From contig CM034145.1 in the NCBI GenBank assembly GCA_019914995.1, forward strand, positions 186,001-250,000: DNA of 64,000 nt, written 5' to 3'. Origin of the DNA: Acanthochlamys bracteata (taxonomy: Eukaryota; Streptophyta; Magnoliopsida; Pandanales; Velloziaceae). This document shows, piece after piece, positions 24,765-36,900 of this stretch (position 1 is the first letter of the stretch; each line of letters begins with the position of its first letter). Both the position numbers and the translations under genes were made by a program. The notes beneath the pieces are model-generated. The model saw only the letters and a list, made by a program, of their open reading frames with translations. It was not told the origin of the DNA and did no database searches.

Positions 24765-25165
24765 TATCAATATAATAACCGAATTAAAATTATTTAATTA
24801 TAATTGATTTATTTATTTATTTAATAATTAAATCAAATTTAAATCGACTAATATAATAATTAAAATAAAAATTATTAATAAATATATATATATATATATA
24901 TTAAATTCAAATCTTATATACTATTATTTAAAATATTTTTAAATTATTAAATAATATATATTATATAAAATAATTATATGAATTAAATAAATTATTTTTG
25001 TATCAATTCGAATTCAATTCAAATTTATTTAATTTTTTCGGATCAAATTTGAATTAATCTAAAAATGACTCAAATCTGACAATAAATTAACCCAAAATTG
25101 ATTTTTTCGAATCGGTCTTAAATCGGGTTCGCAAATGAGTTTGAATTTGCCACCTCTAAAATAAT
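24765..25165. repeat. Dispersed AT-rich repeat ending ..TTTGCCACCTCT
   Basis: The stretch from 'aatataataaccgaattaaaa' to 'gagtttgaatttgccacctct' recurs at about 33000-33420. A related, inverted or diverged piece beginning 'ggagtggcaatttagatt' is at about 47840-48030. Internal phrases such as 'ggtcttaaatcgggttcgcaa' suggest one repeat family. Its class is not determined. Confidence 0.5.
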
Positions 25166-26554
25166 GGCCGTAGCAATTAAAGACTACCATAATCTGAGTC
25201 TGAATATCCTGTACTCTCCCTTCACTTGTTAAAAGAACTCGTGTGCAACCGGCTGACGAAGCGTATTACGTCAGCAACGCAAGGCATGAGCACATCAAGC
25301 AACAAATTAGTAACAGATTCTTTCAGTGGCCTACACATTTTCTTCCATCATTCAGGTACACTCATTCACACTTCTCAACAGCACGAAAAATATATACATA
25401 TATATATATTGAAAAACATGTTTTTTTTGCAGATTTACCTGCAAGTGGAACTAACTTTAAAAGAAGATAATTATACATGAATAAAAGAATGCATCAGTAA
25501 ACTTATCAAGTTGTTGACGGACTATATCTACCTACACATACCCTCGTTCCACAAAATACAATAAAAGTCATGTATTATAGTGTTTTAAAGATTTTAAGGG
25601 CAACGCAGAATCAATGAGCACATCATATGAAAATATTTGTTAGATATTGGTGAAGATCATCAAACAGGTTTATTATTATGGTCTCAACAAAAAAATTTAA
25701 CAATTCAAAACAGGTTTTTGAAACAAAAATATACATATGATCATTTTTTCAGACTAAAATGATAAAAAGAAACCTTGTACGGATACTTCCGTTACGGGTC
25801 ACGGCTACCAACTCTTAGAATATCTAGCCAGCATTTCAAACGTTTGCATAACATCTAGGATCAAATTCCAGCTTTCTGGATCTAGTACATGAGTTGTTCA
25901 AAGCAAGAAAAACACCAAAGCTTTGAATTAAAACCAACTTCTGATGAAATGAAATAAAGCAAGACTTGCAATCTGTTCTGCTAGTATTCTGTCTTAAACT
26001 GATGAAGTTAAAAATTTATGACCAGGTAAATCAATCATTCAAGATGTGTGTAACTAATGCTTTGTCAAATTAAAAATTATCCTGCTGATTCATGAGGGTT
26101 GACTTATTAAATAATTACGAAACATTAAAAAAAAACCATGATTAGTACCTTAACCCCCAAATGAAGAAATCTGATGAAAACAGTGTTACTGATAGTGCTT
26201 AATCATTACAATTAGAGAGATACATTTTATTTTAAAGAATGTTTTGGAACATCTCCATCTCATAATGACAGTGAAATGCAACTTGAGATAACTGCATGAC
26301 CAGTTAACTTACAGACAAAGAGGAAAAAAAAATAAAAACTTGAAAGCATAAAAATCATAGATACAGATGAAGATGTATTTTGCAAAGATTATTTTCCAAA
26401 GGGGCTACAAAATATATGTAATAGTTCGAAAGCACAGAGAACAAGTTCGATGCAAGCAAACACTCCTTTCAAACCAAGAACAGACAAATACAACACTGGC
26501 AAGCACACATGATAAAATAGCAATTGCAAGGTTTGTACTATAACATCACGGCAA

Positions 26555-29500
26555 TCAACGCATTAATATCGAGGGCAGCATAGAATTAACTGAAGAATCG
26601 TTCTCATCATCAGTGATGCCATCGTATGACTTACCCCCAATCAACTTTTGAACTTCATCTTCATTCTCACGAAGCCAAGGGTGGTTGCTGGCCCTCCTGA
26701 GCCCCTCCAACTCCATCGCAACTTCTTTCATGGAAGGTCTATCCTCTGCTCTCAGTCGTAGGCAGCTCCGTGCGAGCTCAGCAACAGCAGTGAGTTGCTC
26801 CTCGGAACCTTCATCAATTACCCGCTGCTCTAGAATCTCAAACAGCCGGCGTTTTTTCATGGAAGATATGAAATGCATGGCTAAGTTTCTGTTTTCGGCA
26901 GCTCTGTTCTTATCCACAGGCTTCTCACCTGTAAGGAGCTCAGCAAGAACAACCCCGAAGCTGTAAACATCACTTTTATCAGTAAACTGAGTCGTCAGTA
27001 AATACTCTGGGTCCAAGTAGCCACGCGTTCCTCGCACCAATGACAAAAGAGCGTGGCCATCATCAAAGGGAACCAACCTTGAAATTCCAAAATCAGATAC
27101 TTTGGCAAGATAATTGTCATCCAAAAGTATGTTGGCAGACTTTACATCCCTATGAATGATTGGTGTGGAAGCGGCTGAATGCATATACGCTAATGCTCCT
27201 GCAGTTTCTGCAGCGATCCTCAAACGGTTGTCTAGCGACAATAAGCCTTTGTGATTTATGTCGTGGATGTGGTGGAAGAGGGTTCCATTTGAGACGAACT
27301 CATATACAAGCAAAGGAACTTCAGTCTCCAGACAACAGCCTAGCAGCTTCACCACATTTCGATGGTTGATATGAGACAAAACCACCAATTCATTTATGAA
27401 CTGTTCAATTTCAATTTCATCCGTAATTTTGGATTTCTTGATGGCGACAATAGTTTGATCCGGTAGGGTGCCTTTGTAAACTACACCAGAGCCTCCACGG
27501 CCTATAATATTTTTCTCATTGTAGTTGTCTGTTGCATTCTTAAGCTCTTCACTTGTGAACTTCACATTTGAACGATAGCTGCCTTCTAAAGAAGAGATTT
27601 GTTTCTCAAGCAACAAACCACCATTTCTTGCAAAAAACTTCTCCTTGAGATCAATGAGTTTCTTCTTTTTATTGATCCAGTACAACCAAGGGATACTAAA
27701 GGCTAGGAAGAAGCCGGCCAATACCCCACCTACGATTGCTGTTGAAGGAAGAACAAGTTTAGAAAGATGGTAAAGGACATTAACATGAACACCATTCATT
27801 GAGTTAGTTGAGATGAACATCTTATTTTATAAATATGATGGAATGAAAAAAGCTTATTTTTAAAATAAGTTAGAGAGTGAATTTTGAGTGGAGAAGTTCT
27901 CGCAAGTTAAGGTTATGTTTATCAATCCACCAAAATCACTTTTAATACAATATAAATTTAAAATTTAAAATAATTTCTTTTAGTACAAATTTATTTTTCA
28001 AAATTAGATTTTAAATTCACTTTTAATACAAAATAAATGTAAAATTTTATTTTTTACTATTTTTATTTTTGAAACTTATTTTAAAAATAAATTTATCTCA
28101 AAATAAACACACCTAAATATTTGTTTTTATGTATATATAGTTCGCGAATATCTTTTCAAATATAAATAGTTGTTTATTTTAATACATTTATTAAAAATGT
28201 TTTTTATTTTAAAATTATTTTTCTAAAAAAATTATATTTGACATTAATTTTATAAATAATAAGTGATAATTTAAATTTTATGAAATTTATAAATAATATA
28301 ATGTATAATATAAAAGTACAATAATAATGTAATTAAAAATTTTAATAATATTATTAAAACAATTAATGTAATTAAAATTTTTATAAAATAATAAGTAATA
28401 ATTTATATAATTAGAATTTTATAAATTAATAACATTATAAGAATAGTGTCAGGATACGTACGAAATATGATGAAATAATAAGGACAGCATCGTCGAAATT
28501 TAGAAACATATCCTTCATTTTTAAACTTATCTAGTGTAAAAAAATCATTTCACAGTAAATGTTTATTTCGATAAATTAGAGGACCTTTATTTATGGATAA
28601 GCCGCGATAAAAGACACCCATTTTAATAGATTGGATGTGCCAAATGGGCTTTTCTACTGTCTTAATAAGCCCAAGTAAGCGCTTTAAAATCGCGTTCATA
28701 AATATTTTTAAAATAAAAATTTTTAAATAAAAAATATTTTTATTTTTTTTTAAATGAATTATATTTTTATTAAAAAATAATAAAAAAATTTATTGTATAG
28801 AATTTTTTATAATTTTAAATTTTAAAATAAATTTTCTAAATACTTATAAAAAGTATATTAAAAAATAAAAAAATAAAAAAATAAAAAAAAATATTTAAAA
28901 ATAATTTTAAATATATTTCTAAAATAAAATTTTTAGATATTTATAAATATTGAGCGCCGTATCCAGTTGAAGGAAACGCAGAGGAAGTAACCAACAAATC
29001 TTTCTCGACAATTGGAATATATACCTGGAAGAACTCCACGGGGAGGTGACCTGCAAGCACTTCCAGTTTTGCGACCATCGCCCTGCTGCCCCTTCGGACA
29101 TGTGCAATAGTAGCTTCCCTGTGTGTTAACACACAGTACGCATGGATTATCAGGCTTCGCGCACTCATCAATGTCTACGACAAAAGAGCAAAACAATTTT
29201 ATTAGGCAAGTTTTAATCAATTAGAGTAAAATAGATGAAGTAAAATCGAAGGAAAGAGCTTACCTGCACATCCATCTTTAAGAAATGGGTTTCCTTCATA
29301 CCCCACGTCACAGTTACATCGATATCCAGGACCGTTGGTTGAGTTCACGCAAACGCTGTTGTCGGCAAGACATGCAAAGCTCGTGGAATTCAATCTAGCC
29401 TTCTCACATGTCTGGTTTCCCACCGCCCAATCCATCGTCATGGGTAATCGACTCACGTTGAGCAGATCAGAGAAATTGCTCGTGCTAAAGCTAAAAGAAT

Positions 29501-31746
29501 CTATATCCACCAGAAAGCCGTAGCTGCATGGGTTGAACTCTAAGCATTTTGAGTGGTTATAATAGCTTAAAAGGAGCACTCCGAAGGCTTGCATGCCTGC
29601 AGGGATAGGGGTTTCGCAGCAGCCAACTCCACTGCACGTTCTGTTCTGAACGTAAGCTAATTTGTTGCAAATGGAAGAGCATCCGGTCCATGTCTCCGTC
29701 TGTATATCCTGCATGCAAGCAAAAAAGCAATTATATTACACCTTCAAGCAGATAAGAAATTCTACCAAACTTATGAATGATATTGTCAATTTTATTCTGT
29801 CCGAGTTGCCATCCTGACCCAATCTTTCCGACCCATGTTTTAAACATTTAGTTTTCGCCCTTGAAAGCTTTTCATGAATACTTCTACAAAAATTAAGCAT
29901 TTATATAAAAGGGTTGTTTGGAATTGTTAAATAAATGAAAAGTTTTTCTATGGGTTTTTTTTAAATGAGCTTATAATTTTAGCTTTAATAAAAAGTATAT
30001 ATAATAATCTAATAACGCACGATTCATTCATATTTTTTTAAAATTAAACAATTTTTTAGAATATTATATATGATTTTTGGAAAACAAAAGGCTGAAAAGG
30101 AAATGAAAGAATTGAAGGAGGCATAAGCACTACCAAAACATGGCAAAAGAACGTCATATGCATATTCTACATGCCAATAACCATTTTAGCTACAAATGAT
30201 ACATAATGTTATATATGCTCAAAATTTTGTAAAGACACTGAACATGTGTGTATTTCAAGCACAAGAGTTTCTTATAGAGCAAATCATCAAACACCTTGAG
30301 ATCAAGAACCTGCTGTAGATTACCGTTGTTGTAGTGGATGGCTCGAGCTTTTCTAGGGTTCAGGTATCAGGCTGGGCAATAAAGTAAATCTTATAGCCTT
30401 AAAGATAAAGCTTTCCCTGGTTTGTCTGAATCTCACCCTTTTCTCTCATGTAGGTATAGTTTGGGGTTGCTTTTCAACCCCTAATCCATTCCACAAAAAT
30501 ATTTTGCATTTTCAATAAATATTCACATTATTTTATTAAATTGTTTAAATTTTGAAAAAGTGCGTATAATAATATTCTATATTTTAAATTTTATTATTAT
30601 TTATTATTATTATTTTTAATAAAAAATATAAAACTTATTTTTTAATAAAAAAGAAAAATTTTATTTTTTAAAATATTTTTATTCTAAAAAAGTTGCTTAT
30701 TTAAGTACCCCCAAACGTCTCCGAAATGCTTGTCTAAATTCTATCTAAATCTCAAAAAACAGTTCCTTTACTTTTTATTTTATTTAAATGTTCTTTTATT
30801 CTTTTTGAAATATCTTTTGAGTAGAAAAGAAAATGGCATGCCATTGGATTGATTAGATTTTCAAATCCAATCCTTTTCTTTTATTCCAAAACCTTGCTTA
30901 AGTGAAGTTCTATTGATTTGGAGATGTTTGGAAATATTTTCTACAAAAACTTTTCTAAAATGAAAATAATTTAAATTTTGTGAAAATAATTTAATTTTTT
31001 TTAAAAAATATTTTAATTTTTGTTTGAAATGAATATAATTTAAATTTTTTGAAATAATTTACTTTTTAATAATAAGTAATAATAAAAGTTTACTATAAAA
31101 TTTTATATTTTTTAAATTAAAAAATATTATAAATATTATAGAAATTTTGAATGAAAGATTACTAAACAGCACCCAACCGTCAATGTGTATGTCTAAGTCA
31201 AGTTCTATGAAGAAACTAGTGAAATTGCGCTAGATGACAACTATGGCCATATAGATATACCTGTAAATAGCCTGCAGTGTCACACCCGATCGCAATGAAT
31301 TTGTTGCGAGTCGGGGAGAACGTGTAAGGTGTGTCGGTAACGTTGATCCAAGTAGAGATGACCTTTGATCTAGTAGCATTCGCACCAGCTGTCCTGTAGT
31401 AGCAATCTTTGGCTATGTACGTTTCCACGTGAACAAGCCCAGCTGTGAGATCGATATCAAGAGCGTGGATGTGATTGGCGTCCATACGAAAACTGCGAGT
31501 GGTGGGATTGAAGTTAGCGAGATGTACAGGGATGTTTCCTATGGTAAGCAGCGGAGGTGAAAAGGTATGATTGCATATCAAGCGAAATCCTGGTAAATGG
31601 CAGCGGTTGCGAATTCCGAAAGGATAAGGGATGCTAAAGTTGCCGCACTTGGACGGGCAACCTGGCAACGCGATTCGTGATGCCGACACTACTGCTACAA
31701 GGCAGAGCAATTGCAGGAGCACCGCTTGCCTGCCCATGTTTCTCAC
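26555..31746 (-). CDS. Wall-associated receptor kinase-like, gene B
   Basis: Exons 31746-31261, 29708-29264, 29174-29025 and 27738-26555 join in phase (2,265 bp, 754 aa). The domain order is the same as in gene A: signal peptide and GUB_WAK (CGNFSIPYPFG), Cys-rich plus EGF, calcium-binding EGF (DIDECAKPDNPC), membrane span ([20 protein letters not shown]), kinase. The kinase keeps [32 protein letters not shown] and the DPEY motif. Its ectodomain is closest to gene C, whereas its kinase is very close to gene A; gene C's kinase is off-window, so no full comparison is possible. Introns 1 (1,552 bp) and 3 (1,286 bp) are enlarged by AT-rich, MITE-like sequence. No stop or frameshift is seen. Role as for gene A: plasma-membrane pectin receptor kinase. 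Confidence 0.92.
30455..30716. repeat. AT-rich MITE-like repeat in intron 1 of gene B
   Basis: The left end 'tagtttggggttgctttt' is roughly inverted at the right end ('agttgcttatttaagtacccccaaac'), with an A/T-only middle. It belongs to the same general type as 23949-24207. Similar blocks occur at about 28700-28920, 29910-30060 and 30940-31160. Exact ends are uncertain. Confidence 0.45.
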
Positions 31747-33991
31747 CTCTGTCCTTTCAACTTTAGTCTCACACGTATAACACTCGACTGTTAGCTGCTA
31801 CCTTCGGTATGCATAGCAACTTCATGCTTATAAATCTTAACTAAAATGTCAGAGTGCTTTGCACCAATAACAAAAAAGCAATGCGATTTTCTAATGCAGA
31901 AACTGTGCAATTTGTATGGACCAAGTCATTCCTTTATGCTTTCGTCTTTCTATTCACAATGTATTTTTATTTCTCAAAGCCAAGTAGGATGGTATTCAAT
32001 GAAAACCTCATTGACATTCTACGGATGCAGTGATGTATAATCTCAACGAATACCCTTATTTCACATTTTGTGAATACTGTGGTTTCTATCATATTAAATT
32101 TTTTTAAAAAAAAACCTGCATAGACTTTTGGCTTCTCTGCATCCAGTTAGGATAATTGGTGACTCAATCTTTAAACAAATATATGTTGCTGAAAATGATA
32201 TCTACTTAATTAGAAAAACTTAAAGTAATTTACTGTTTGAACAAAGAAAATATCTTTATACAATAAGCGGTAGAAAATTGGTTTAAACTATCCTTCCAAT
32301 AACTTGGTCTTTCACCGTAAACCACTTGATTGCTAGTTGGATTACGCATATTAGTTAAATGCCTATATATCTACAATGTCAGAATGCTCTGGACCAATAA
32401 CAACCGTGCCATTTTCTCCGATAAAACTTGTGCAATTAATTTGCTCTCATCAAGACGAATCATGGACGACTCATTCTTTCAAAAAAAAATTTCTCTTTTG
32501 TAATATAATTTCGTTTCTTTCTTTTTCCTGACGTTTAAGATTATATCATGCATGACAGATATGGGATTATTAAACCTAAGTAGGCTACAAAATTAATGGA
32601 AATACTTGTTGGCGTTCTTTTGGTTGCAGTGGTTTCTATCATGTTAGCATGAACTGCATGGACTTTCGATTCCCCTCTATCCATTTAGCTAGGATCGTTG
32701 GTGACTCAAGCCTAAACAGATTTAGCGCAGGTCGCTGTGAAAAGGAAGAAGGCGTAGACAGAGTTGTAAATGAAGAAAATCACATATGTTTTCATTGAAA
32801 GAGAAGAACTTTCATATTGTTTGACTATAGAAAATGACTGACCTTGTTATTACATTGTTGATAAAGAGATTTTAGAGAAGGATTTAGACTATATGTCCTT
32901 CGATACCATGAGTTAAGAAGCTTTTTGCTTTGAGCCATGGTGCTTCAGAAAAATGAAGGCATTTTTTAACTAGAGTCATAAATGAAAGGAATGGCATATA
33001 CGTTTACCAATATAATAACCGATTTAAAATTATTTAATTATAATTTTATTTATTTATTTATATAAATAAAAAATTATTAACTCTAATTTAATTTATTTAA
33101 TAATCAAATAAAATTTAAATCGATCCATCTAATACAATTTATAAAAAATATATATATAAATTAAATTCAAATCTTATATACTATTATTTAAAATATTTTT
33201 AAATTATTAAATAATATATATTATATAAAATAGTTATATAAATTAAATAGATTATTTTTGCATCAATCCGAATTCAATTCAAATTTGTTTAATTTTTTCG
33301 GATCAAATTCAGATCGATCTAAAAATGATTCAAATTTGACAATAAATTAACCTAAAATCGATCTTTTCAGATCGGTCTTAAATCGGGTTCGCAAATAGAG
33401 TTTGAATTTGCCACCTCTAAAATAATGGCCGTAGCAATTAAAGACTACCATAATCTGAGTCTGAATATCCTGTACTCTCCCTTCACTTGTTAAAAGAACT
33501 CGTGTGCAACCGGCTGACGAAGCGTATTACGTCGGCAACGCAAGGCATGAGCACATCAAGCAACAAATTAGTAACAGATTCTTTCAGTGGCCTACACATT
33601 TTCTTCCATCATTCAGGTACACTCATTCACACTTCTCAACAGCACGAAAAATATATACATATATATATATTGAAAAACATGTTTTTTGGCAGATTTACCT
33701 GCAAGTGGAACTAACTTTAAAAGAAGATAATTATACATGAATAAAAGAATGCATCAGTAAACGTATCAAGTTGTTGACGGACTATATCTACTAACACATA
33801 CCCTCGTTCCACAAAATACAATAAATTTCTTTTAACTATATACTGAAAAACATTAATTCGTTGACAAAGGGAAAAAGACGTAAATTGATGGTATGAAGGA
33901 AAAGTTACCGAAACAAGAAAAACCCATCCTTCTATGGAGGATACAGTCACCTTTGGCTTCCAAAGGACATGGTGTGTCTTTCTCATCCATT
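31747..33991. other. Upstream block of gene B and SPL 3' flank
   Basis: Positions 31747-33825 match the block upstream of gene A, ending at the shared 'ccctcgttccacaaaatacaataaa'. The rest, 33826-33991, is unique and should contain the 3' UTR of the SPL gene. The edge of the duplicated WAK unit therefore lies within about 170 bp of the SPL stop codon. Small open frames at 33487-33740 mirror those at 25226-25480 and are not called. Confidence 0.6.
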
Positions 33992-36900
33992 TTATCTCGG
34001 ACCATATTCCAGGTTTTCCCACTTAAAAGGAGCTATGCAGCCGAGATCTGGAGCTCCTCTGAAGAACAAGCACACACATACACACACTGCTGCAATAGCA
34101 AGCATAGAGTGAACATACGGACGTTGCAGCAGCCCTCTTGAATGAGTGGATGGTCTAATTCCTCTACTCTCAATCATCACACACCGAGCACAGGATTTTG
34201 GTTGTAGTATTCTCTGCCTTGAAGTGGTATCTTGCTCAAACACTGTCGATATATCATTCTCCTTATTAATTGTAATAGAAACCTGGTTGTGTCTCCTGTC
34301 AGCAATCTTTCTAGCAACAAGCTGGTTATAGGAATGGTTGTTTCTCATAGATGCATAATCATATGGCGAATGACCATTATCATCCTTCACGGTATTCCAG
34401 TAGCTCAAACCAACCTGAATAGAAGATCAAAACCACAAGAGTGAGTACATAACTTAAAAAGTAGAAAATCATTAATAGTGTAGGCATTATAAACTCATCA
34501 ATCAAATCATTCAACTTGATTTCGAAAAATGAACACTTTCTTGGTTAAGAGCTATCATAAGAGAAAAACAGCTTTAAGTTTTCCATGTAACTCATACTAC
34601 TTATTGCATGCTCCATTCAGCCTCAATGTGAAAGAAGATGAAGGTGAACTCCACAAAAGAAACTAACCTGGCGTTCCTATAGTTTAGTCTATTATAATTA
34701 AAATTTAAGATATGACACAATCTCAGAACCGACTAATTACATGCACAATGTCAGCAATCAACAAATTGATAAATTCTGTCAATATAATTTGGATACCTTT
34801 CATATAAATTGCGCAATGATTGCAGAACACATGAAGGAGAAATTGCAAAGAACGAAACCAGCTAAATAAGTTGTGTTCGTCATGCCAAGAAATGTTTAGG
34901 AAAAAATATATATATCTATGTTTAACTCACCCCTTGTGGGTCACTGGTCAATGCATTGACCATGTCCTCTGCGTCATCAGTAGCAGCGGCAAGATGTAGA
35001 GGGGTCAATCCCCCAGGAGCAACCAAATTTGGAGGGAAAACATATACTTTGGAAGCATCAATTTCAGATTTCAAAGAATAATTCAGAAGCAGATCAACCA
35101 TTTTCCTGCACCTCCTCTTCACTGCTCGGCTTAAGAGTTGAACTTCTATAAGCATTTCCAAAGTTTCCCCATATAGACCATCTCTAGCATAACACCTCTC
35201 AGCAAGCATGTCTAAGAGGACCTTAGTGAGATTGCACCAGTCCCTTTCAACTGAAAATGACAGTATGAACTTGAACCTCATAGTAGAGAAGTCCATCCCA
35301 AATGGGTTGGATGCAAGGCATCTTCTCTGAAACAACCAACCAAGTTCGTTTAAAAAGTGGAGAGCATCTTCCTTATTTTTTGGCCTTCCAAATTCTTGAA
35401 CATGGTCCTCCTGTATCACATCTGCTGATCCTGTATCTTCATCAAATTCAGACTCAAGAGTTCTCAATTCTTGACAAGTCGTAGAATCGGCAATGATAAC
35501 TGGAAAGCAGTTTCCTTTGAAACCATTTTCCACCTGCACAAAAGACGAACAAGATGGTAAAACTGTGAAGTCTGCAATTAGCAACCATTCAGCATGAAAC
35601 TCAAAAAAGCAACTTTTAACTTGCTAAACACAGATCGATGCATAACAAAACCAGAAAGCCTGTTGTCTGCCACTAGGACTAGTTTGCTTGTGGCAATTGA
35701 CATATAATAAAAATTTTCTTTAAGAACATCCCACTACAACCCTAAAAGACATTTCACCTACTTATACAGTGTGCAATCCTTATGTCTAATAAGCAGTATT
35801 CTCCACTTTGTCCTATATGTTTTGATGATTACCTCAACAAAGCAACGACCATATGTATTTGGAGACCCTCCAGGAAAATTAAAGCTCTCTGAACTTGAAT
35901 TATCATAAATGGTTCCTGGGTAAGTAAACTGTAACACCTCCTTTGATATGTAACTCCCTGTGTAAGTGCAATGTATTCTGCAAAAACAAAAGCAAATAGT
36001 TTAAAACAGATATCTAAATCAACAAATCAGCTCACTTATTGGGAGCTTCGCTTACTTGGTCCCTGCTACAGTCAAATTCCGGCCTTTCAGAATAAGTGAT
36101 GATTCCTTCCCACTCACGATAGCAACAGGTGATACAGAAGTCAACTCAGGAGCACTCCAACTCTTCCAAGACTTGCATATTCGAATTTTACCTGTAGTAA
36201 GAAGGAGCAGAAAGCCAAATACCTCAGTTACACAATCAAATTAGCAAACTAGCCATCAAGAAGCCACAGCCAAGTGATGGTTACAAAGACAGACAAATAA
36301 AATTTACAGTGGGCAAAGATCATCCTACAAGCAAATGCTACAGCATACCATCTTTATGTGATGCAAGCTGCCTGTTTGTACGAACCAAAAACCTTCCATT
36401 TCTCCAGAATTCTGCTTCTGCACCTTGAAGCAATAAATTCACTCGTTCATGGAGACCTTCGTCAAGCTGAAACCACAAAAACAGAGAACATCATGAAATT
36501 ATTTGGGTAATAACAGCTGTTGAAAGAATGACTGTGACAAATGCCCCTCACTTCATCCCACGCACTAGACGGCATTGATGCATATACTGACAGGACCACA
36601 CAGCCAGGACGTATATAACTTTCCATGTCAGATGGGCTATTGGAAAGCCAATTCAACACCTACAACAGAAGCAGCTCAGTGAGTGACTTCAAACATTCGA
36701 GATATTACGTGAATAAACATAGGATACTCAAAAATCTCTCCATCCACAATTCAGTGTTGCTACCTGATTCCTTAGGCTTGCTGGTAGACTGCTTGGATCC
36801 TTGTCGAAAAGTTTGAAAATGATCCTTCCAGTACGGTCCTGAAGTGGGCAGTGATTCGTTTAAAACGTGGTGTTGTAAAATTAGAAAAGAAGGGTAGAGG

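Larger units (their letters stand above)
23246..26554. other. Intergenic: duplicated upstream block of gene A, then unique DNA
   Basis: From 23246 to about 25565 the sequence is co-linear with 31747-33825 upstream of gene B. It carries a MITE (23949-24207) and an AT-rich repeat (about 24765-25165). About 25566-26093 has no copy in the window. About 26094-26355 matches 7911-8180, and 26360-26554 matches the region just downstream of gene A. Small open frames here (for example 25226-25480) recur in the duplicate but show no domain and are not called. A conserved AAGATTTATAAG about 80 bases upstream of the gene A ATG could be a TATA element. Confidence 0.6.

Noticed and set aside
25226-33740. 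Small conserved open frames at 25226-25480 and 33487-33740
   Set aside because: Their conservation is due to the segmental duplication; no domain, start context or splice structure supports coding.
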